Source of the DNA: Candidatus Omnitrophota bacterium
GTDB taxonomy: Bacteria; Omnitrophota; Koll11; Pluralincolimonadales; Pluralincolimonadaceae
Direction: 5' to 3'
Assembly (NCBI GenBank): GCA_022709465.1
Contig: JAKLIT010000042.1
Coordinates: 1-11,053 of the forward strand
Length of the DNA stretch: 11,053 bases
The position numbers were made by a program, and so were the translations under genes. The notes beneath the pieces were generated by a model, which ran no database searches, was not told the origin of the DNA, and saw only the letters and a list, made by a program, of their open reading frames with translations. Shown piece by piece: positions 5,830-11,053 of the stretch. The number at the start of each line of letters is the position of its first letter. Position 1 is the stretch's first letter.

Positions 5830-6471
5830 TTAGAATCTGCGGAGCAAAGACGCGGAATTCCTTAATACTGCCGCCGCCCTGGCTTTGTCCAGGCCGCACC
5901 CGAGCAGCGCTAAAAGCGCTTTCTGCCCCGTTATCAGGTCCCCCGGCTCGTGGGAGTCGGTGTTAAGGACAAGTTTTGCGCCTGCCATCAGTGCGGTCTT
6001 CGCAACGTGTCCGTTCGTAAGGGAATGCCCCTTTTTTACGGTTATTTCAAGGCAGACCGAGCGCTTGGCGGCTGTCCTGGCGTCCTGCAGGGTTATAAGC
6101 CCGGGATGGGCAAGTATATCGATGCCGGCTTCGAGCGCAGCCGCGTTCGTGCCGGGTATCACCGGTTCGGCGATCGTTTCGCCGTGCACGACGACAAGTT
6201 TTATCCCGTTATATCTAGCGTATTTCACGAGGCCGGCAATATCCTTCGGAGGGACGTGCGTAAGCTCCACACCCGGAACGACCTTGATCTTCCCGGAAGT
6301 CAACGATTTCGCCGCTTTGACTATCCTCGGCACGACGAAATCTATGTTTGATACGTCGACATGGTCGGTGAGGCCGATACCTGTGTAGCCGGCCACACAC
6401 GCCCTCCTCACGAGTTCCGCGGGGAGGAGCGCTCCGTCGCTCAATAATGTGTGTGTATGCAGGTCTATCAT
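5830..6471 (-). CDS. Stand-alone PHP-domain metal-dependent phosphoesterase
   Basis: At 213 residues the protein is essentially one PHP (polymerase and histidinol phosphatase) barrel. Metal-site residues appear in the usual order: HTHTLLSDG (His5, His7, Asp12), LTDHVD (Asp36, His37), GVELTH (Glu69, His72), VVHGE (His96), AHPG (His122) and NTDSHEPGD (Asp172, His174). Family members hydrolyse phosphomonoesters or small nucleotides with two or three metal ions; the substrate cannot be told, and histidinol phosphatase is only one option. The ATG at 6471 begins the motif directly (MIDLHTHT), as is normal for PHP proteins, yet it lies 7 nt after the tRNA CCA, leaving no room for a ribosome site outside the tRNA. 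It ends the housekeeping transcript. Its C-terminal codons also contain an AAGCGCTTTCT match to the nearby LacI operator. Confidence 0.88.
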   Translation of the reverse strand: MIDLHTHTLLSDGALLPAELVRRACVAGYTGIGLTDHVDVSNIDFVVPRIVKAAKSLTSGKIKVVPGVELTHVPPKDIAGLVKYARYNGIKLVVVHGETIAEPVIPGTNAAALEAGIDILAHPGLITLQDARTAAKRSVCLEITVKKGHSLTNGHVAKTALMAGAKLVLNTDSHEPGDLITGQKALLALLGCGLDKARAAAVLRNSASLLRRF

Positions 6472-6480
6472 GATATCATG
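6469..6480. repeat. 12-bp perfect palindrome at the tRNA/PHP junction
   Basis: CATGATATCATG is its own reverse complement. It spans two bases of the tRNA CCA end, the 7-nt spacer and the PHP start codon. It might mark a processing or regulatory site, or be a chance result of the junction. Confidence 0.5.
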
Positions 6481-6555
6481 GTGGGCCTGAGAGGACTCGA
6501 ACCTCCCGCACGCGGTTTAGGAAACCGCTGCTCTATCCAGATGAGCTACAGGCCC
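6479..6555 (-). tRNA. tRNA-Arg (anticodon CCT), CCA encoded
   Basis: The 77-nt minus-strand sequence folds as a complete cloverleaf: acceptor GGGCCTG/CAGGCCC, D stem GCTC/GAGC, anticodon stem GCGGT/ACCGC around loop TTCCTAA, a 5-nt variable loop, and a T stem with loop TTCGAGT. The anticodon CCT (6519-6521) reads AGG. The discriminator is A and CCA is genomically encoded. AGG is the commonest arginine codon in the glycosidase I translated, so this is a heavily used tRNA. It lies 11 nt after apt and 7 nt before the PHP gene, so it is probably cut out of a longer transcript. A lone TAGAAT at 6572-6577 could be a -10, but no good -35 accompanies it. Confidence 0.96.
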
Positions 6556-6566
6556 AATCCTTAAAT

Positions 6567-7103
6567 TTAAAATTCTATCAAAGAGAAAACTTTTTGCCCC
6601 TTGAGCCGTTCGCGGCCCTTGAGGAACGTCAGCTCTATAAGGAACGCGACCTCTACCACTTTGCCGCCGAGTTTGCCGACAAGGTCGCATACCGCTTTCA
6701 TCGTACCGCCTGTCGCCAGCAGGTCGTCTATGATAAGCACGTTATCGTCCGGCCCTATTGCGTCTTTATGTATCTCGAGGCAATCCTTGCCGTACTCGAG
6801 GTCATATTCTATCCTGTGGGTCTCGTGGGGGAGTTTCCCCTTCTTCCTTACGGGCACTACACCGGCCCCGAGCTTGTAGGCGACCGCGCTGCCGAAGACG
6901 AACCCCCTGGCTTCCACGCAAATGACCTTGTCTATTTTCTTTCCGGCATACCTTTCGGCTATGCCGTCTATCGCCTCGTGGAACCTCTTGCCGTCCTTAA
7001 GAAGCGTGGTTATGTCCTTGAATATTATACCTTTTTTAGGGAAATCGGGTATATCCCTTATCGACTTCTTAAGCCCCTCGACTACCTGGCGCTCGGTACC
7101 CAT
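6567..7103 (-). CDS. apt: Adenine phosphoribosyltransferase
   Basis: Apt salvages adenine: adenine plus PRPP gives AMP and pyrophosphate in the cytoplasm. With the ATG at 7103 it has 178 residues, the normal length. Diagnostic segments are [16 protein letters not shown] (17-32), VEARGF (63-68), [13 protein letters not shown] (83-95) and the PRPP loop [13 protein letters not shown] (122-134), all as in bacterial Apt. The ATG overlaps the sigma-factor stop in TGATG and has AGGAG 8 nt upstream; a GTG one codon earlier is possible but less likely. Translational coupling to the sigma gene is expected. Nothing in the sequence suggests loss of function. Confidence 0.97.
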   Translation of the reverse strand: MGTERQVVEGLKKSIRDIPDFPKKGIIFKDITTLLKDGKRFHEAIDGIAERYAGKKIDKVICVEARGFVFGSAVAYKLGAGVVPVRKKGKLPHETHRIEYDLEYGKDCLEIHKDAIGPDDNVLIIDDLLATGGTMKAVCDLVGKLGGKVVEVAFLIELTFLKGRERLKGQKVFSLIEF

Positions 7104-7912
7104 CACTGCATCTCCTGTGAGGTCATGTTCTTCCTGAGTTTCCTGAGCGCCGCCTCCTCTATCTGGCGGACCCTCTCCCTGGTTATCTTGAACTTTTCAG
7201 CTACCTCTTCAAGGGTATGCGCGACGTCATCCTTCAGGCCGAACCTCATGCTTAAGATCTCGTGCTCCCTTTTGCTCATCTTACCGAGCAAGTCGGTGAC
7301 TTTTTCCTGCCGCAGGAAGTTAGAAAGCTCCTCTGTCGGAGATACCGACTTCGTGTCTTCTATAAGGTCCATCATAGTGCCGCTGTCATCCTCGCCTACC
7401 GGCGCCTCGAGCGAGGTCGTCTGGGTCATGACACGGTCAAGCTCCTGCGCCTTCTTGACCGAGATCTTCATCGATCTCGCAATCTCGCCGGTAGTCGGCT
7501 TCTTCCCGAGCTTCTGCGACAGCTTCTCGTTGACCTTCTTCCATTTCGCCGCGAGCTCCATCATATAGACGGGGATCCTGACGGTCTTGCCCTGGTTCGC
7601 GACCGCGCGCAATATGAATTGCTTGATCCACCACGCCGCGTATGTGGAAAACCTGAACCCTTTCTTCGGGTTGAATTTCTTTACGGCTTTCATGAGGCCG
7701 AGGTTGCCTTCCTCTATAAGGTCAAGTAAAGGCACGCCGAAGTAGCTGTATTTCTTCGCGATACTGACCACAAGGCGGAGGTTCGATTGTATCATCCTCT
7801 TCTCCGCCTTGACATCGCCTTTTTTGGCCGCCTTGGCCAACTCGATCTCTTCTTCGGCGGTCAAAAGCGGTATCTTCTCTATCTCTTTTAGATACGCTTT
7901 GATCGGCTCCAT
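7103..7912 (-). CDS. Sigma-70 family RNA polymerase sigma factor (RpoD/RpoS type, no region 1.1)
   Basis: At 269 residues it starts directly at region 1.2 ([20 protein letters not shown]) and has no region 1.1 or large non-conserved insert. Region 2 spans about 37-107, with [19 protein letters not shown] and the DNA-melting and -10 segment [13 protein letters not shown]. Region 3 is about 115-190. Region 4 has [14 protein letters not shown] and the -35-reading helix-turn-helix [20 protein letters not shown] (234-253). These fit group 1/2 factors that use TTGACA/TATAAT promoters, like those seen in this window. The length is closer to group 2 (RpoS-like) factors, but in reduced lineages such a protein can be the main sigma factor. 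GAGGG lies just before the ATG, 12 nt after ppdK, and the gene overlaps apt by one base. Confidence 0.95.
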   Translation of the reverse strand: MEPIKAYLKEIEKIPLLTAEEEIELAKAAKKGDVKAEKRMIQSNLRLVVSIAKKYSYFGVPLLDLIEEGNLGLMKAVKKFNPKKGFRFSTYAAWWIKQFILRAVANQGKTVRIPVYMMELAAKWKKVNEKLSQKLGKKPTTGEIARSMKISVKKAQELDRVMTQTTSLEAPVGEDDSGTMMDLIEDTKSVSPTEELSNFLRQEKVTDLLGKMSKREHEILSMRFGLKDDVAHTLEEVAEKFKITRERVRQIEEAALRKLRKNMTSQEMQ

Positions 7913-7924
7913 TTTCCCTCGTTG

Positions 7925-10675
7925 TTATTTTTTGTTTGTCAGCACTGCCTGTGCAGCCGCAAGCCTGGCTATCGGGACCCTGAACGGCGAGCAGCTGACG
8001 TAATCCATCCCTGCCCTGTGGCAGAATTCCACCGAGCGCGGGTCTCCGCCATGCTCTCCGCAGATGCCCACTTCCAGGTCTTTACGGCCTTTCCTTCCGC
8101 GTTCTATGCCTATCTTGATGATCTCGCCTATGCCCTGCTGGTCTATCGTCTGGAACGGGTCGTCCGGCAGGATGCCCTTCTTCAGGTAATCCGGCAGGAA
8201 CCCGCCGATATCATCGCGGGAGAAGCCGAATCCCATCTGGGTCATGTCGTTCGTGCCGAACGAGAAGAATTGCGCGACTGTCGCGAGTTTGTCCGCGACT
8301 ATCGCCGCCCTCGGGATCTCTATCATCGTCCCGAACATATGCTTCAGTGATTTCAGGTTGTATTTTTCGAGTACCTCGGCATACACCCTCTTGGCTATTA
8401 CCAGCTGGTCCTCGAGCTCTTTGACATCGCAAACGACCGGTATCATGATCTCCGGATAGGGCTTCTTGCCTTCCTTGACCAGCTCGGCCGCCGATTCGAG
8501 TATAGCGCGTATCTGCATCTCGCTTACTTCCGGATAGGTCACCCCGAGGCGTACGCCGCGGTGGCCCATCATCGGGTTCGACTCATGCAAACCTTCAGCG
8601 CGCTTTGAGAGCTCCGCCATGGATATGTTGAGGTCCTTGGCGAGCTGTTCGAGCTTATCCTGCTCGCGGGGCACGAACTCATGCAGCGGCGGGTCGAGCA
8701 GCCTTATGACGACCGGATACCCGTCCATCGCCTCGATAGTGCCCTTGATATCCTTCTTTACGAACGGGAAGAGCTCGTTTATCGCCTTCTTCCTCTCGTC
8801 GAGGGTGCTGGAGACGATCATCTTCCTTAATATGAACAGCGGCTCGTCGGAACCCTTGCCGTAGAACATGTGCTCGGTCCTGAAGAGGCCTATGCCCTCG
8901 GCGCCGAACAGGCGTGCCCTTCTCGCGTCCTCGGGAGTATCGGCATTCGTCCTGACCCCAAGCTTCTTTATCGAATCGCATACTTTCAGGAACGAATCGA
9001 GAAGCTGGTTCTCTTCGGAAGCGTCCATCATGGGAAGCTTGCCCTCATAGACGTTTCCTTTGGTGCCGTTAAGGGTCAACCAGTCGCCTTCCTTAAGCGT
9101 CTTGCCTTCCGACTTAACCTCTTTCTTATCGTAATCCACATGGAGCCCGCCGCAACCGACTATGCAGCATTTGCCCCAGCCGCGGGCGACGAGCGCCGCG
9201 TGGGATGTCATGCCGCCCCTGGCCGTCAGTATGGCCTCGGCCGCCCTCATGCCTTCTACATCCTCGGGGTTTGTCTCCTCGCGGACGAGTATGACCTTCT
9301 TGCCCTGCTTCTTCCATTCGACGGCATCGTTGGCGGAGAATACCACCTGTCCGCACGCGCCGCCCGGCCCTGCCGGAAGGCCTTTTGCCATCGGCTTATG
9401 CGCGGCCTCGACCTTAGGGTCGATGACCGGATGGAGCAGCTCATCAAGCTGCGAAGGAGTAACGCGCGTTACGGCGATCTCTTTCGAGATCAGTTTTTCC
9501 TTCAGCATGTCCACCGCCATGCGTACGGCGGCAGGCCCGTTGCGTTTTCCGGAACGGCACTGGAGCATGAAAAGCTTGCCTTTTTCTATCGTGAACTCGA
9601 TGTCCTGCATGTCGTGATAGTGTTTTTCGAGGCGCCTGCGGATATCTACAAGGTCCTTGTATATCTTCGGCATTACCTCTTCGAGCGTCTTAAGCGATTT
9701 ATTGTGCTCTGATTTCGAGTACGTATTGATCGGTGCCGGGGTGCGTATGCCTGCGACGACGTCCTCGCCCTGCGCATTGATCAGGAACTCGCCGTAGAAG
9801 CCGTTCTCACCGTTGCCGGGGTTGCGCGTGAAGGCGACTCCGGTGGCGGAATCCTCGCCCATGTTGCCGAATACCATCGTCTGCACGTTCACGGCCGTTC
9901 CCCATTCATCCGGGATGCCTTCTATGCGGCGGTAGCTTATAGCCCTCTTACCGTTCCACGACGCGAATACGGCGCCGATGCCCCCCCAGAGCTGTTCCAT
10001 CGGGTCGTCCGGGAACTCGTTCTTCAGAACTTCCTTGATCTTCGACTTGAACTGGCCGCAAAGGACCTTAAGGTCGTCCGCGGTCATGTCGGTGTCGCTC
10101 GTATAGCCTTTCTCCTTCTTGAGCTTGTCCATTATGCGTTCGAGCTGCTTACGGATGCCCATATCGTCGGCGGGCTCTATCCCGGCGGCCTTCTCCATGA
10201 CCACGTCGGAATACATCATTATGAGGCGACGGTAAGCGTCATAGACGAACCGCGTATTCCCGCCGCTCTGCTTGATGAGGCCCGGGATCGTCTTCTCGGT
10301 GGTCCCTACGTTCAGGACCGTTTCCATCATGCCGGGCATGGATTTGCGCGCTCCCGAGCGGACCGATACCAGAAGGGGGTTTGACGGGTCCCCGAATTTC
10401 CTGCCCATAAGTTTTTCGACCTGCGCGAGGGCCTTCTTCACCTGGCCGTCCAACACCGCAGGATATTTTTTCTTGTTCGCGTAGTAATACGTGCAGACCT
10501 CGGTTGACAAAGTGAATCCGGGCGGTACCGGAAGCTTCAGGTCCTTGTGCCCTGCCATCTCAGCCAGGTTGGCGCCTTTGCCGCCCAGCAGGTTCTTCAT
10601 GCTTTCGTTTCCGTCGGCCTTTCCGCCGCCGAATGAATAAACGTATTTCCTCGCCGCAGTCTTTTTACTCCCCAT
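7925..10675 (-). CDS. ppdK: Pyruvate, phosphate dikinase
   Basis: PPDK interconverts ATP, phosphate and pyruvate with AMP, pyrophosphate and phosphoenolpyruvate in the cytosol, acting in PPi-linked glycolysis or in gluconeogenesis. At 916 residues it is full length. The N-terminal ATP-grasp region has GGKGANLAEM (31-40) and SVRSGARKSMPGMMETVLNVG near 104-124. The central swivelling domain has the phosphohistidine motif GGMTSHAALVARG with His492. The C-terminal PEP/pyruvate barrel has GLFRTEHMF, a GTMIEIPRAA segment, FSFGTNDMTQ and GICGEHGGDP with the catalytic Cys872. All three active centres are intact. AAAGGAG lies about 12 nt before the ATG. It sits 34 nt after glyS and 12 nt before the sigma gene. 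AMP made by PPDK and by Apt two genes later links them loosely to the same adenylate pool (inference). Confidence 0.98.
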   Translation of the reverse strand: MGSKKTAARKYVYSFGGGKADGNESMKNLLGGKGANLAEMAGHKDLKLPVPPGFTLSTEVCTYYYANKKKYPAVLDGQVKKALAQVEKLMGRKFGDPSNPLLVSVRSGARKSMPGMMETVLNVGTTEKTIPGLIKQSGGNTRFVYDAYRRLIMMYSDVVMEKAAGIEPADDMGIRKQLERIMDKLKKEKGYTSDTDMTADDLKVLCGQFKSKIKEVLKNEFPDDPMEQLWGGIGAVFASWNGKRAISYRRIEGIPDEWGTAVNVQTMVFGNMGEDSATGVAFTRNPGNGENGFYGEFLINAQGEDVVAGIRTPAPINTYSKSEHNKSLKTLEEVMPKIYKDLVDIRRRLEKHYHDMQDIEFTIEKGKLFMLQCRSGKRNGPAAVRMAVDMLKEKLISKEIAVTRVTPSQLDELLHPVIDPKVEAAHKPMAKGLPAGPGGACGQVVFSANDAVEWKKQGKKVILVREETNPEDVEGMRAAEAILTARGGMTSHAALVARGWGKCCIVGCGGLHVDYDKKEVKSEGKTLKEGDWLTLNGTKGNVYEGKLPMMDASEENQLLDSFLKVCDSIKKLGVRTNADTPEDARRARLFGAEGIGLFRTEHMFYGKGSDEPLFILRKMIVSSTLDERKKAINELFPFVKKDIKGTIEAMDGYPVVIRLLDPPLHEFVPREQDKLEQLAKDLNISMAELSKRAEGLHESNPMMGHRGVRLGVTYPEVSEMQIRAILESAAELVKEGKKPYPEIMIPVVCDVKELEDQLVIAKRVYAEVLEKYNLKSLKHMFGTMIEIPRAAIVADKLATVAQFFSFGTNDMTQMGFGFSRDDIGGFLPDYLKKGILPDDPFQTIDQQGIGEIIKIGIERGRKGRKDLEVGICGEHGGDPRSVEFCHRAGMDYVSCSPFRVPIARLAAAQAVLTNKK

Positions 10676-10709
10676 CTTCGCGAATTGCTCCTTTCGTTAT
10701 ATGTTGGTT

Positions 10710-11053
10710 TTACAGCAGTTTTATTTTTGAAAGATCGGCCGCCTTGTCTGCATATACGGCCTGTATCGCCCTGAGAAGGGAAAGCCTGTTCAATCTCAAG
10801 GCCTGGTCATCGGCATTTACGGTGACCTTCTCGAAGAACAGGTGTATCGGCCCGGAGAAGGCCTCCGCGTACAACTTTGTCGCGCCGGCATAATCTCCCG
10901 CCTCTATCCTGCCCTCGATCTTTTCCTTCTGCTTCCCGTAGATATCCCAGAGCTCGTTTTCCAGCTGTTCCTTGAACAGCTCTGCCTTGACCTTGGCTTC
11001 TTCACGCCTGAAGTCCTTGGCGCCTTTAAGTATGTTGGAGATCCGCTCAATGA
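10710..11053 (-). CDS. glyS: Glycyl-tRNA synthetase beta subunit, C-terminal fragment
   Basis: The reading frame enters from the right edge and ends with TAA at 10710-10712, giving 114 visible codons. Recognisable GlyS C-terminal features are IERISNILKG at the edge, the segment FSGPIHLFFEKVTVNADDQA, NRLSLLRAI, and the final ADLSKIKLL. This is the helical anticodon-binding (DALR-like) end of the beta subunit of the tetrameric bacterial GlyRS, which charges tRNA-Gly. Most of the gene lies outside the window. It would head the cluster with ppdK 34 nt downstream. Confidence 0.88.
   Translation of the reverse strand, partial: IERISNILKGAKDFRREEAKVKAELFKEQLENELWDIYGKQKEKIEGRIEAGDYAGATKLYAEAFSGPIHLFFEKVTVNADDQALRLNRLSLLRAIQAVYADKAADLSKIKLL

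Noticed and set aside
5899..5924. Possible attenuator-like hairpin from AGCGCT-AAA-AGCGCT at the end of the PHP gene
   Set aside because: The arms are self-palindromic 6-mers in coding sequence, no U-run follows, and the region is better explained as codons with a possible operator match.
6469..6479. Tiny upstream frame (Met-Ile-Ser-stop) whose TGA overlaps the PHP start codon
   Set aside because: It begins inside the tRNA CCA end and is only three codons, which is too short to support as a real leader peptide.
6594..7568. Plus-strand open frame of 324 codons opposite apt and the sigma gene
   Set aside because: It is antisense to two well-supported genes, has no recognisable motifs, and its residues are a typical by-product of the opposite strand's codon bias.
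8870..9712. Plus-strand open frame of 280 codons within ppdK
   Set aside because: It lies entirely opposite conserved PPDK motifs and has no family features or credible ribosome site.
1..11053. CRISPR array, insertion sequence, prophage or toxin-antitoxin pair
   Set aside because: No direct repeats with spacers, transposase or phage motifs, terminal repeats or toxin-like small gene pairs are visible.

Overview
The window reads as a bacterial chromosome segment of medium GC content in which every convincing gene lies on the minus strand, so transcription runs from high to low coordinates. The lineage cannot be fixed from sequence alone. A two-subunit-type glycyl-tRNA synthetase, a PPDK next to glyS, an exosortase-associated small secreted protein, LacI-controlled secreted carbohydrate-active proteins, and frequent ATA and AGG codons would suit an uncultured Gram-negative lineage such as Omnitrophota or another PVC-related group. 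That placement is inference.

Region 1 (11053 down to about 5830) is a housekeeping cluster: the 3' end of glyS, ppdK (pyruvate phosphate dikinase), a short sigma-70 factor without region 1.1, apt (adenine phosphoribosyltransferase), a tRNA-Arg(CCT) with an encoded CCA, and a stand-alone PHP-domain phosphoesterase. Gaps are 34 nt or less, the sigma and apt genes overlap by one base, and the PHP gene starts 7 nt after the tRNA CCA. This looks like one long transcription unit with a tRNA embedded in it.

Region 2 (about 5821 to 5341) is a complete one-gene unit: a strong promoter, a near-perfect Shine-Dalgarno, a 111-residue secreted protein resembling the exosortase-associated TIGR04073 family, and a textbook intrinsic terminator.

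Region 3 (about 5330 to 1) starts with two LacI/GalR-family regulators in tandem. Each has its own TTGACA promoter and a site carrying the same TGTAAGCGC half-operator. The second regulator is followed without a visible terminator by three genes for predicted secreted proteins: a two-repeat beta-sandwich protein, an F5/8 type C (discoidin/CBM32-like) protein, and a GH42-like TIM-barrel glycosidase that runs off the left edge. This looks like a sugar-responsive cassette for secreted carbohydrate-binding or processing proteins.

The main oddities are in region 3. The glycosidase has Asp-Gln-Arg where GH42-like enzymes have Asp-Asn-Glu (the acid/base Glu). The discoidin gene lacks an ATG exactly where a single extra G would restore an ATGA-coupled start and a normal signal peptide. 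The same gene carries a 13-bp perfect inverted repeat just after its signal peptide. The two-repeat beta-sandwich protein belongs to no family I can name.
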